NCBI GenBank assembly: GCA_037892935.1
Contig: JAYXKI010000001.1
Location: 3,968,001 to 4,032,000 of the forward strand
Source of the DNA: Phlebopus portentosus
Taxonomy: Eukaryota > Basidiomycota > Agaricomycetes > Boletales > Boletinellaceae
Length of the DNA: 64,000 nt
Reading direction: 5' to 3'
The notes beneath the pieces are model-generated. The model did no database searches. It was not told the DNA's origin and saw only the letters and a list, made by a program, of their open reading frames with translations. The translations under genes and the position numbers were made by a program. This document shows, piece after piece, positions 21,430 to 32,623 of this stretch (its first letter is position 1; the number at the start of each line of letters is the position of its first letter).

Positions 21430-22347
21430 ACTCCGATTTCAGCCCTCCATACACGCGACCTCCCCGCCCCCTTTTTACCAATCAATTACCAAATCCTCCC
21501 CACTGCTCCGCCACAATCTCCACTCAAATTCCACAAACCCCTCGGCGACTCTCCCCCCTCCAAAACTCGCCGGAACAATCCGCCGAACCCCGCCACAACA
21601 CAGCCCCAACCTTCCAGACCCCTGCCAAGCCGGCCGATACAACATTCTACGCCGATCCCCCCCGCCGATCATCAAATATCGCCGCACACCCTACCCTAGC
21701 CGTACCTACACCCATTAACAAATCCTCAACCTATATGCTACGACCTACACCGCCCTAGTTAACTACCTGGCGCCCCCGACTGGTTCCCGGACCGCCAAAA
21801 TCCCGCCGAATTGTATTTCCGATGTACCACTACCCCTGACTACAAGGCCATTGTATCCATATCTGGTACCAGATCAAGATCATGATATGACGACACCTTT
21901 CATGATTAACCATTTAAACTTTACTTCCGAACTCCCTTCTAAATCGAAGCTCGTCCCGCCGACGACCCGCCTATACGAAATTCCTTCGCCCAGGCCCCCT
22001 TCTATTCGAAGATCGCTTCGCCCCACGCCGCTACAGGCCACCATACCCGAACTACCGGCGAACCAGCCTCGCCGCTAGCCTCCCATCCCACTTACTCGTC
22101 CCGCCGACGATCCGCCTACACGAAACACCTTCGCCTAGGCCCCCTTCCATTAGAACACTACTTCGGCTTTCGCCTATATTGGCCCCTACACTATAATACT
22201 GGCAACTTCACCTCGCCAAAAGCCGTCATACCTTCCGGCCAACCCGGAAAACACTCGCCGAAAATATATAAAGCGGTCGGCGACCTACTCACCGCCCCCT
22301 AAACATCTACCCTACAGATTTCGAATACCATCGGCGCTCCTTACAAC
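21430..22347. other. Divergent intergenic region between the antisense ORF and the accessory ORF
   Basis: About 0.9 kb that separates two outward-pointing ORFs. It holds the TATA box at 22265-22272 for the plus-strand ORF. A repeated CCTTCGCC/AGGCCCCCTT theme near 21985-22015 and 22105-22150 suggests a short internal duplication. Open frames here (21200-21760, 21851-22078) show no family signature. Confidence 0.4.
22265..22272 (+). promoter_or_regulatory. TATA box of the accessory ORF
   Basis: TATATAAA lies in a GC-rich region 76 bases upstream of ATG 22348, leaving a 5' leader of about 45-50 bases. It suggests transcription independent of the LTR. Confidence 0.55.
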
Positions 22348-23295
22348 ATGCCCCAGCTGGTTCCCAGCCTCGCTGAAGCGTTTCCATTCGCACCGGCGAC
22401 ACCACTACTCCAAGTCCCGCACCCAGTCCACTTCCCCCGCCATGCCCAACACCTTTTAGATTTCAACTTCGCCCAATTAATCACACTTCCCGGGCACCCC
22501 ATGCTCCTCTACCCATGGCACCCTGATTACACCGCTCTACCAAATATTCTCATCGCCGCCCTTCGCAGTTCTCACCACCCCTGCCCCGACACGGCGACTC
22601 TAATCTTCCTGCTGTACATTTGGGCCTCGTCGGACGCCCAGCAGCTCCTCTGTCAAGACCCACGCCTCTCCGGCGGAAACTGGGGATCATTTTGCGACCT
22701 CCTCGCCGACGCGTTTCCTGCGGCGATACCGTTCCCCGCCAGACACGTCCCCGCGATGCTTCAGATCATCCCCGAACTCTTCGCCAGACACCATCTGACG
22801 CCTGCCAACAAAGCGACACTCGTTTGCCGCATCCGAGAAACGCTCCACATCGGTGGCGCCCTCACTACGATCCCCATAATTCTCGGCGCGCCTCTCGGCG
22901 ATGGCGTACTACCCAATGCCCCCCTCGCCATCCTCAGAGAAGGGCCTATTGCACTCGAAAACGCCATCATTTACTCCGACGCCGCCTCAGAACTATCCCA
23001 CAATGCCATAATCCAAGTCTTACGCCTCTTCGACGAGCGCGGCGACGACGATATACGCGACTGCGCCGCCAACGTCATCGCCATTATACTCCAAGCACAA
23101 CAGTATTCGCTCTCAGCAATCGCAGCCGCCCAGGACATCGAAGAGCACCTCGCCGAGCTTCGGGAATCCATTGAACATCACCCATACCTCAATAACGTAC
23201 CTCAACAAGATGCGGCGGACAGAGCCAACCCTCCACCGCACACCGCCGCACCAATCCACGATCCGCCGATGATCGATCTCACAACCGAAGACTAA
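22348..23295 (+). CDS. Accessory ORF of the 14.3-kb Gypsy element, intact, 315 aa, function unknown
   Basis: ATG 22348 has A at -3, and the frame is uninterrupted to TAA 23293-23295. This is notable because gag-pol in the same element has four stops. I do not recognise the family. Leu/Ala/His/Pro-rich sequence gives several helical stretches (PNILIAALRSS, TATLIFLLYIWASSDAQQLL, WGSFCDLLADAF, NAIIQVLRLFDERG). The C-terminal tail is disordered and ends PMIDLTTED, which resembles a SUMO-interacting motif (hydrophobic-D-L-T plus acids). No signal peptide or clear membrane span is visible, so an envelope protein is unlikely. It sits after integrase and 124 bases before the 3' LTR. Possible roles are particle or RNA binding, or a host-interaction factor; none is proven. 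Confidence 0.7.
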   Translation: MPQLVPSLAEAFPFAPATPLLQVPHPVHFPRHAQHLLDFNFAQLITLPGHPMLLYPWHPDYTALPNILIAALRSSHHPCPDTATLIFLLYIWASSDAQQLLCQDPRLSGGNWGSFCDLLADAFPAAIPFPARHVPAMLQIIPELFARHHLTPANKATLVCRIRETLHIGGALTTIPIILGAPLGDGVLPNAPLAILREGPIALENAIIYSDAASELSHNAIIQVLRLFDERGDDDIRDCAANVIAIILQAQQYSLSAIAAAQDIEEHLAELRESIEHHPYLNNVPQQDAADRANPPPHTAAPIHDPPMIDLTTED

Positions 23296-23419
23296 TCCAG
23301 GAGCAAGTCACAGACATACCACCCAGTTACATCACAACCCCCGCTCAACTTCGCCTAAAAACCTCCCCTACACTACCCAGCATTTTTTTTAATCATTTTT
23401 TTACTTTGTCAGAAGGAGA
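23296..23419 (+). other. 3' untranslated region and polypurine tract of the 14.3-kb element
   Basis: 124 bases between the accessory ORF and the 3' LTR, including a T-rich run. AGAAGGAGA (23411-23419) abuts the LTR start TGTAGTG and is the likely plus-strand primer. Confidence 0.65.
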
Positions 23420-26270
23420 TGTAGTGCGCCGCACTAACCTGTACCGGTCCAGCGGCACAGGCCTGTAAGGGCTGTACTCCCCTATGCCATACCCAGGACA
23501 CCCCACGTACTATTGTCAGCAAACCAGCCTTCGCCGCTGAAATGTGTCTGCTGGCTCTGAAGGCCAACTGACAGTCTGAAGGTCTGAGTTCGACCTCTGG
23601 GGGTCAACCAGATGTGTACAATGTAAGAGGGAGTGTCTAAAATGTGAGGAGTGTATGCTGGTGTCGAGGGGAATGGCTTAGAGAAGGGGGAAACAAAATA
23701 CAAAAGGGTGCCGTGTCAGAAGTGTAAGCTGAGCCACCTACTCTGAGGTCGAAAACTAGCTAGCTAAGATGATAATGTAAAATAAGAGATCAAAAGTACT
23801 CGTCGACACGATCCTAACAGATCAAGAATCACAATGAACAGATAAGAAATGAGGGAGATACAGACTGAATAAGATATCGGAAAACTATCATAAAATCGGA
23901 ACTTGGCGAAATGAAGCGGAACTCTGCGGAACTCGTGGATGAAAATACTCGAAGATGCAAAACGATGAGACGAATCGAACGAATGCTAAACCGAGGTGAT
24001 CGGTGGAGAACTGATGGAGATATAACAAAATCGACGATCTGCTGGGCTGGAGTATATGCACAACTGGTGCAACTGTCGGAACTGGACTGGAACTCGAGGG
24101 AACGGACTAAGACGAAGCTGGGAGACTAGGGAACTTGACTGGAGATGATATGAGTCGAAACTGGGGCGTTCTGGGGCTCCCCTTTTTCATTAGAGCGGCA
24201 CAGGAGGCTTATATACAGTAGTGAGCCACCCATACAACAAAGGCTCAAAACATGATTCAGGGAGATAAATAAGGAAAGAAACCAAATAAAATGTAAATAT
24301 GGACATCCAACCAAGTCATCTGCATCACAGCCTGTCGCCTGAAAGGGGTAGACAATAGAGAGTGAGGCTGGATGGAGGGGAACAGAAGGCTGCTGAACCG
24401 TAAATGCACAACCTACTGATCCACACTGCAGATCCTTCCACATATGGTCAAGGTCGATCGTTCTGATGATTGGCATGTCAGATCGTCCAAATAGAGTAGA
24501 TCCGAGCTCAAATCCGCAGGTATCTCTACACCGCCGTTACCCATAATACAGCCTGCTCAGCGGCCGCCGGACCTTCGGCGGCCTGGGAACAGCACCCACG
24601 CCGCCGCCGCCGCCGACCATACGAACCGGCGGCGACGCCTCCACTCCTATCCTATGATCACCTTGTCCCCCCTTCGACCAGACCCTAGTTCCCCTTCTCC
24701 AGCCTCTCTCAAGAACGGTTCCACCGAATCCGGTGACTCCGGGCTTCGGAAATGCTCGCACGGCGGCCGGACACGCTGCGGCGGATGTATATCGCGCCAT
24801 CGCGGAGGTGTATGCCCGCTGCCGCGCCGGCTGGGTGAACGATAACCAATCTCAGGTCCATTTTGTTGATTGTTTCATATTCTTATCATCCCACATTGTA
24901 CGCCGAGCGCGGTAGCGCGCCCGGCGGCCATCCGTATATTCCCCCTTTTAGTTTTAGTCGACCCCTTGGCATTTCAGATCCATATAGAGTGCGCCCTGAC
25001 CGATCCGAACGGCCCCGACGTTCGACATGACGTACCAGCACTCCGCCGTTCCGATTGGGGTGCCCCTAGGTCTTGGTGGCTTGGCGGCGCATCTCGGGGG
25101 CAGCCCCCGCCGTCGCGGCGCGCCTGTCATGCCTCGCCGCCCGCCGCCTTAAGTGATATTTCTTATCAAGGACTCATAGTATATATAGAGAGCATGTATC
25201 TATCCTAAAAAGCAGCAGATATACACTCTAGAACGCAGTTACCAGAGACCAACCACAAGTAAAGAAGCCTCCTTCAAGAAACCAGTATATACAAAGAACC
25301 AGACAGCCGGATCGGGCGAACTCCCGGTCACGTGCCCTCGCCGATCCCGTCCTGACGGCGTCGGCCCCAATCTCACAGGATAGAAGCCGCTGGGCTCATT
25401 CGCCGCCCTGGTCATCTCCCTTCTGCGCAGCTGTCACTCGTCTAGTAATCGCTCTGAGGACTTCCCACTTATATCTGCATCGCCGTCCCTCTCTCTCTAG
25501 CCTCCGCCGCCGCTCGGTCCTGAGCATTTGGGATTCCTCCTCCACGTCCCGACGCAGCTGTCACTCCTCTAGTAATCAATCCCGCGGTCTTCGATTTCTC
25601 CCTGCGCCTGAGGCCCCTTTTTGTCTTTCGCCGCCGCCGCTTGGTTCAGATTGTTTGTGATTCTTCCTCAACGCCTCGACGCAGCTGTCACTCTTCTAGG
25701 CATCTGTCATACTTCCTCGACGTCTCGACGCAGCTGTCACTCTTCTTGTGTTCGCCGCTACCGTCGGCGCCGGCACCCCTTTTCGACTGAATCCGGTCTC
25801 CCACTTATCGCCACCTCCGCCGCCTCCGCGTCGTTCCACCGCCGACACTACTCCCCTTTCAAGTGGTGTCGACGCTCCCTCTCCCGCATCTTCTCTGGGT
25901 CGTTCCGACGTCATCTCCCCGACTACCAGAGGGAATTGCGCTGGTGCGAACCTCCGCCGGCGCCGCACCCAGTCCGCCGCATGCAGTCTGCCGCTGCGAC
26001 CCCTTCGCCGGTTCAGTCGGACTCGATGATCCCTATACAGCCGTCGGGGCCCAGATCGCCGCGGCGAGTTATTCGAAGGCGCGGCGGATCTGCCTAACGG
26101 CCAGATCCTTGTGCATCTGAGCTGAGTGTCGCTTCTAAAAGCCTGTAGGTAGTCTGTAGGTCTGGTAGGACCTCCCCTTTTTCCTCTCGACACCTTTGAC
26201 ATCGCCTCCCTGTGGTCGAACGCCGCCGCCGCCGCCTTTGTCCCTATCTAGGAGAGTCTGATAGTCTACA
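23420..26270 (+). repeat. 3' LTR of the 14.3-kb element, interrupted by a solo LTR
   Basis: Matches the 5' LTR over its whole length once 23538-24530 and one copy of CCGC are removed. It ends GTCTACA at the TCGC target duplication. Confidence 0.93.
23538..24530 (+). mobile_element. Solo LTR (993 bp) inside the 3' LTR
   Basis: TGAAATGTG...CTCTACA, flanked by CCGC on both sides (23534-23537 and 24531-24534). The 5' LTR has the empty site. TG...CA ends with a 4-bp target duplication and no coding content fit a solo LTR left by recombination. No full copy of this family occurs in the window. Its orientation is not certain. Confidence 0.8.
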
Positions 26271-26588
26271 TCGCTTTGAGTTTGTAAGGATCTATTTGGA
26301 TGCCTTTTGCTCCTACTACAAATCCCAAATAGTTGAGTTGGGTTTGGAGGAAATGACATTTCTCAATTTTGAGATAGATGTTGAGTTCTCAGCATTTCTG
26401 TAAAATTGCCCTGAGAAGTGTCTAGTGCTCCTCTTCAGTTTGCACTTGGCCAATAAGGTCATCTAGGTAGTTTAGTGCCTCTTCTGTTCTGAGCCAATAT
26501 TTAAAGTTGTCATTCATGAATCATTGAAATACTGCAGGTGAGTTCTTCATTCTAAATATCATGACCTTTGGCTTATAGACTGCATTGC
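26271..26588 (-). pseudogene. Chromovirus copy M: reverse transcriptase fragment
   Basis: Continues copy M after the 14.3-kb insertion. On the minus strand it codes the RT palm end: the residues before DPYK, LDYLGFVV-like text, a broken LNYLDDLIGQVQTEEEH (the YLDD active site, about 26460-26480) and FRMKNSPAVFQ (about 26540). The plus-strand relative is at about 46440-46750. It has stops and is cut on the right by a G1 LTR. Confidence 0.85.
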
Positions 26589-28121
26589 TAAAAGGATCCA
26601 CTCAAAAACTCATATCAAGATTGACACAATCAACAGATCAACAGGATCAGTATTTCAAATGTAACTAGTAACAATCCAGCAGTCACTGGAGCTAAACTAC
26701 TGTTCACGCAACTAAGGCAATGGTCATGGGCATCAATAGCAATATATACAAGTATGTAACCCCACGGACTACTCAACACCACCAACCGGCAATTACCACC
26801 ACTGACTTATTACTGTCGACCGTTACCTTAACACTGCCGACCAAACTCCCAATCCAACCCGATCCAAAGAAGTTAAAAAGCAATCAAACTACTAGAAGCC
26901 CAAGAAGTCTAGAATGTGACTACCAAAGCCTAATGCCTAACGACTAAAGTCTAAAGGCTAATCCAAGCCCAATAGAGACATCACTGGCATCCTAGCACTG
27001 TCAGACTTGTGCCTGAGTGTACATGGTCCTTTATGAGATATACTTCACAGTATGTCATGCTACAAGCAAAATGTGTGACTGCCAGATCGAAGTCTAACAT
27101 CACATGCAAGAAGCATTACATGCCAATCTATTAAATTCTATAATACCCAAGCGACATGAGGAACTCATTGTTACAACTCGAACCCCTTGAGCTGCAGACC
27201 CAATAACTTGGAGGTTAATAGGATAGTACAAGCCAGAGCTGCACAATTCATGTCCAGCTTCTACAGTATAAGCAAACCTTTATTTACCAAGGAACGCAAA
27301 CCAGGATATCAAGCAACTACAACTGGTACTCCAATGAAGAATATGGCAGTACATTCATAACATTCAACTTCCAGACAAAGCATAGCTAGTCACTCAAACA
27401 CAACTGCATCCCCCAGCTGAACTCATACAGTTTATGGTATGTATTGGACTATACTCTATACCAACCTGACATCTCAATACTGATGTGTGAGTTATGCTTA
27501 CACCCTTTGGACCATAAGATGAACAGCGAAGAGTCACATATTGAGCTGCCTATATTGCACCAAGAGCTACAATCTCACCTGGTGATAGAATCAATATCAT
27601 CATGGAGCACTGACAGTAGAGCTTTCTATACTGAAACAGCACCTCTATTGTCTCAGTTAGCAACTCTATAGAATTCTGTCATAGTGGAGATATGTTGGAG
27701 CAAAGTGGCGCTCAGTGGAGCAGAATGACAAAGGAAGTGATGTAATGGTGGAGAGAAGTGGAGCAAGGTGGAGTCAAGATGAGTAAGAAATAAGATAGAA
27801 AATGAATTATCTAGAAAGCATAAATAGCGTTAGAAGTAGACCCTCTTTCTCCCATCTTTCGATCCTCTTAACACATAGTAATAGTGTCTTAACTCACTAT
27901 CCATTGTGTGCTTTGTACTACTATGCCTCTTGGAAATCCCAATCTGCTCTTACTCTACCTTGTCTCTGAAAGCATCCCTAATCAGGACTGTAACTAGAAA
28001 GGTTAGTAAGGAGACCACATGGTACAGCTAAATGTGGGTAGATAGATCACCTCTGTACAACATACCGCTACTTAGGCAAAAGGATCGAAACTAGTGTAAC
28101 CCTGGACCTACACCTCTAACA
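26589..28121 (+). repeat. G1-family LTR inside copy M
   Basis: 1,533 bp, TAAAAGGATCC...CCTCTAACA, matching the two 1,573-bp LTRs of the complete G1 element. The flanks (ATTGC and GTTTC) show no target duplication. About 840 bp of host pol, equivalent to about 45600-46437, is missing, so the insertion came with or was followed by a deletion. Short open frames inside recur in other LTR copies but without protein-like conservation. Confidence 0.88.
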
Positions 28122-31100
28122 GTTTCATTCCTGCCATTCGTTTGTCATGATATCATTCCTCTGGTGGATGTGTACTAGTTGTCATCCCAGGATTTTCCTT
28201 TGGTACTGGCTGGATTTCTGTGCCATCTGGTTTCTTCTGTTCCAGTGGTAGTGGTCACCTTCTTCGTAATAGCTGTTTCTTCCATCGCTTAGGAGAGTTA
28301 TTTATTTTCTCCTGCTTGTCTCAGCTATATTTGCCTGTTATTTCAGTAATTTTGCCTTCGGATGTCTGGTACAATTGCCGTGCTGGGATCATCCTTCTCG
28401 GTATGTGCTTTGTTCATTATTGCACTGTAATCATTCCTTCTGATGATTGTCTCAATATAGAGTCTGGTATATTTTTTATGCTTGGACTCTTTGCTTTGTC
28501 TGCCTTCTTCAGCTGTTCTGGTTTTGGAGTTGCTGGTTGGCTTTTCAGTTTTGCTTGCAGCTTTATCTCTTGAGGGTTTCTATTATTACTTTCTCTTCAT
28601 GGTGCAAATAGTATTCCTGGTGCTCCAGAGTGTTGATAGTTGTCTCTGTTCTGAGCTTGTTGCTTTGTGTTATGCCTAGGTCTTGTCCTGTCAGATTTGT
28701 TTTTTCTTTGCCACTTTTGCTTGTACTTTCTGTGCTTTCACTTCTTAATAGCTCGTATGATGCTGAGCTCAAACGGTATTGTATTACTATTCCAATTCCA
28801 TATCTGATTCTTCCAATTAATTTCTGGATTGACTTTGGCCAAATAGTTAATGCTTAGGATTATTTGATCCTGTCCTGTAGTTGCTACTACCAGCGTTTTT
28901 GGCTGCAGCTTAGGTCCATCAAAAATTAATGAGTAGACCTCGTGTGTGATTGCTCCTCCTTGGTTAGGGCTTCTATCAGCATTATTCAGGGGTTGAGAGT
29001 GATCAAGCCTCTTCTTGAATAGGTTATAGTGTCTTACCAAGTTAGGGTGTATTGTACTACATGTTGCTCCAGAATCAATTAATGCTTGGAACTGCTAGGG
29101 TCTTTGTTCCAACCTTCACTTGAATGGGTAATCAAAGATGTAATGCATGTATTAGCAATCACTTATTATACATCGCTTCACTGAGGTTGAACCCAGGAGG
29201 TATGAAATATTAGTTGTTGAAATCAGTCTTACTACCTTTCGTACTCTCACATCACGCAGTCTCGTTCAATGGAGGTTTTAGTCTTTTTCCTGTTGCTCTT
29301 TACTTGCTAGAGATTTCTGGAAGTTGTTTTAGTATTCTTCATCATGCTTGCAGGTATAGCCTGCTGAATCATCTCCTCTAGCCTATGCTATGTGATCATA
29401 GTGGACTGGTCTTTGACAATGAGGGCCGGGATATGTTTTCTTAAAATTCACAGCTCGTGCTGTCATCGGCTTTTATTTCTGACTATTTGTTCTCTTCTTT
29501 AGCTGTCCTAAGGAAGAACCCTTTTGCTTCCTTGGTGCCTTACAATTCTTTGAGTAGTGTCCAATCTTTCTACAGTTGTAGCATTTAGCTCCCTTCTTCG
29601 GCAAGCCTTGGAGTGCATCTACATCCATAGCATCTAGATCATGTTTCGTTTGTTGTATTGGTAGTCAAAATGATGATTGTCCATTTGTCTTGAATCTCAG
29701 AGTGTATGTCTAACTTCCAATCAGCTTCTGTCTGGCATCCACATCTATTAAGTTGCTTATCTATGTCATTCATTCTTCTAGCTTGTACTTTTCAAAAGTG
29801 TCAGGTTGTACAGATTCAACTCATCATTTGACCCAATTATCTAGTCCTTTGACATAGATGTACTTAAGCATAGTTACATTGATCGATGGTGGTGCTCTAG
29901 CTCTGAGTTGTTAAAATTTGTCATTGTATGCCCTGATGCTTGATCCTTTTTGCTGGATACATAGAAGATGGAATAGAGCTTCTTATTCTCTGACTATTGG
30001 ATGTCCTGCTCGGACTCTCATCCAATCCAACATCTCCTTCAAAGATATGATCATTTCTCCTCCATTCAGATTGATAATTGCTAGTACTGGTTTCAGCTTT
30101 CTTTTATTATTAAATGATGTCAAGGTCTGCTTTTCTGCAAACCAATTGTAGCTGTCACCTTCGAGTGCTGCAAATAGACTCTTTGCAATCTCCTCTTTAC
30201 TCTTGACTCCATGCTGTGCCAACTTCAAAATACATCAGCTGACCCACAGATCAATATCTTCACTTTGCTTACCATAGTACTTTGGCAATTTGATAGTGTG
30301 TTTCGAGAGTTGTGTCTGAAGAGTTTGTAGTTGCGTCTCTAGGATCTGAACTTTCTGGTCAGTGGTTGACATGATCATATGTGATTATAGGCACTGCTGG
30401 TGGCAAATATGTAGCTGGATGTTCTAGCACTTGGGTTGTTACTAAACCACTGGTTGGTACTTGGAGTGTAGTGCTTTGACTGTTAAACCCTTGCAACAAG
30501 TATGGGTTTATTGCTCATAATAACTCCTCATCTGATGATACTGTTCCGTCGGAAGTATGCTCTGTTTGATGATGTAGCTCTCGAATTCATTGAGCTTCCT
30601 GTCTGAGATACTTTGCATACTCAAGTATGCTCCTTGCAGTACTTTCTATTGTCTGTACTGATGCAATCAATGTCAAGTAAGCTTGTTGACTTGATTTGAC
30701 TGTACGTCCTAGTGTCAGGAGTGCTTCACGTAAGTTGCTAATATCTTCTGCAACATTTGGCGCTAATTGAACGATCCTTGTGAGTTCTGTAGTTGCTGTT
30801 TCAACTGCTTGGATGTGTTGCTCGTGAGCATTAAGTGTATCATGTAAATGTCCTATCTTGTCTTGAACTACTGATATCTCTATGGTGACTTGTTGGCTTA
30901 GGAGTATGACTGATCAATCTAGTAAATCGTCATTTTGATGCAGTGTTGCTACTTGAGCTCCTAGTCTGTTGGTGTTAATCTTGAGTGCTTCGAGTTATTG
31001 TCCAACTGTAGTTATGTATGCTCTGCTTAGCAGATTGTTATTTACTTGAGCTCTCGCTTGACTAGTTTGTAGTCCTTTGAGTTATACTTTTCTCTCTCAT

Positions 31101-31703
31101 AGAGATAGTATTATAGGTGGATATTTGTTGTCTGTTCGGGTGGCAGTTCCCCAAAGAATGTCTCTATCCAGTCCCAATCTCAATATCCTTCCTTAAATAT
31201 GATTCAGTTCGCTATCTTGGTGTGATCCTGATCTCATTCAGTTATTTATTCGGTTACTCGTCCTTTGGTTGTTATTTCTTCCACTTGAGTTCTCTAGATA
31301 GTTCATTAACCACATTTCATTTCTCGCCTATGGCTTTAGGCATATTATTATGAGATATAGTAGACCAAGCCGTTCCTTTCTTGTCAAATGTAGCAATAGT
31401 AGATGGTACCTTCACTACTTTAGTTATTGTTGTTTGTGTGCTCCCAACTGCAGGGCTACCAGATGCCTTTACTATTAGGTACACTTTATTGGTAAAGGGG
31501 TTGTAATAATAAATGTTTGATTTGAGTGAATTGGGTTTGTTCTCCAGGATGTGCACTTGTCCTAGGGAATAAGTTTGCTAATCTCAAAACTAGCAGTGTC
31601 GATAGGGACTTGAGGTTGACGGTCCTCGCCTCAATAAAACACTAGCCAAGAACCTTGCCCATGAGAGGTGGTGTTAAAACTAGCGAGTGATCTTTCAATC
31701 TGA
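28122..31703 (-). pseudogene. Chromovirus copy M: gag, protease and leader
   Basis: On the minus strand from right to left: leader; an N-terminal Gag piece (SNIYYYNPFTNKVYLIVKAS, about 31490); a helical Gag region (about 30400-31100); the capsid segment with KSKEEIAKSLFAALEGDSYN (about 30170-30220); the CCHC knuckle CYNCRKIGHYSKNC (29542-29583); and a protease motif LIDSGATCSTIHP (about 29045-29085). LAKVNPEINW lies at about 28840. The protease keeps its D-S-G, unlike the complete G1 copy, where it reads T-S-S. Stops are frequent. The segment ends at 28122 before the RT, where a G1 LTR and a deletion intervene. Confidence 0.85.
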
Positions 31704-32350
31704 TGTTAGAGGTGTAGATTCAGAGTTACACCAGTTTCAATCCTTTTGCTTAAGCAATAGTATGTTGTGCAGAGGTGATCTATCTACCCATGTTTAGCTG
31801 TACTACGTGGTCCCCTTACTAACCTTTCTAGTTGCAGTCCTGGTTAGGGATGCTTTCAGAGACAAGGTAGAGTAAGAGCAGATTGGGATTTCCAAGAGGC
31901 ATAGTAGTACAAAGCACACAGGGGATCGTGTGTTAAGACAATGTCACCAGTGTGTTAAGACACTGTCACTATATATTAAGAGGATCGAAAGATGGAGAAA
32001 AGAGGGCCTACTTCTTATGCTATTTATACTTTCTAGATAATTCATTTTCTATCCTATTTCTTACTCATCTTCTCTTCACTTTACTCCACCTTGCTTCACT
32101 TTGCTCCACTTCTCTCCACCTTTGTCATTCTGCTCCACTGAGTGCCACTTTGCTCCAACATATCTCCACTATGATGGAATTCTATGGAGTTGCTGACTGA
32201 GACAATAGAGGTACTGTTTCAGTATAAAAAGCTCCACTGTCAGTGCTCTATGATAATATCAATTCCATCACCAGGTGGGATTGTAGTTCTTGGTACAATG
32301 TAGGCAGCTCAATATGTGACTCTTCACTGTTTGTCTTGTAGTCCAAAGGG
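31704..32350 (-). repeat. 5' LTR fragment of copy M
   Basis: Reverse complement of the last 650 bases or so of the G1 LTR. It begins TGTTAGAGGTGTAG (outer end of U5) and is cut at GTCCAAAGGG by Copia-2. A local duplication (TGTGTTAAGACA twice, about 31930-31970) is absent from other copies. The rest of this LTR is not found on the other side of Copia-2. Confidence 0.87.
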
Positions 32351-32602
32351 TGTTAGATCACACAAATCCAGCAAGGGACCACTGAGTCCAGTGGTGAGTA
32401 CACTTGATGTATATTAGCAGTCTAACTACATACCTAAGTCCAGTGGTGAGTACACTTAATGTAGAGTACTCATCAATGGACTGTGCCGCTTTTACAGGAG
32501 ATTACATAAGCATCACATGATCAAGAAAGCGGACATAAGGAAGAATATAAACAGAACAATAAACTACAAAATACTAAGAGTGTCAGAATTACACTTCTAA
32601 CA
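32351..32602 (-). repeat. Copia-2 3' LTR
   Basis: 252 bp, TGTTAGATC...CTTCTAACA, same length as the Copia-1 LTR. A G-rich polypurine tract (AGGGGGGAG on the minus strand) abuts it at 32603-32611. Confidence 0.92.
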
Positions 32603-32623
32603 CTCCCCCCTGATCTGACACTT

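Larger units (their letters stand above)
11969..26270 (+). mobile_element. 14.3-kb GC-rich Ty3/Gypsy retrotransposon with accessory genes
   Basis: A complete insertion flanked by TCGC at 11965-11968 and 26271-26274; removing it rejoins the pol sequence of copy M exactly. Ends are TGTAGTGCGC and AGTCTACA. LTRs are 11969-13816 and 23420-26270; the second is longer because of a 993-bp solo LTR. The internal region holds gag, protease, RT-RNase H and integrase in Ty3 order, then 2.8 kb of accessory sequence. It is clearly richer in GC than its neighbours. Four in-frame stops break gag-pol, so this copy is probably not autonomous. Confidence 0.93.

Noticed and set aside
22348..23295. Envelope gene reading of the accessory ORF
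   Set aside because: It is in the env position, but I see no signal peptide, no C-terminal membrane span and no Cys pattern for a surface protein.
27444..27671. Small ORF repeated at 27444, 41369 and 52161
   Set aside because: It lies in the three G1 LTR copies. Repetition follows from LTR identity, and the frame differs in length and start among copies.
28220..28857. Plus-strand frames with hydrophobic, membrane-like sequence
   Set aside because: They are the reverse strand of the decayed copy M gag-pol linker. The hydrophobic look comes from reading Lys/Glu codons backwards.
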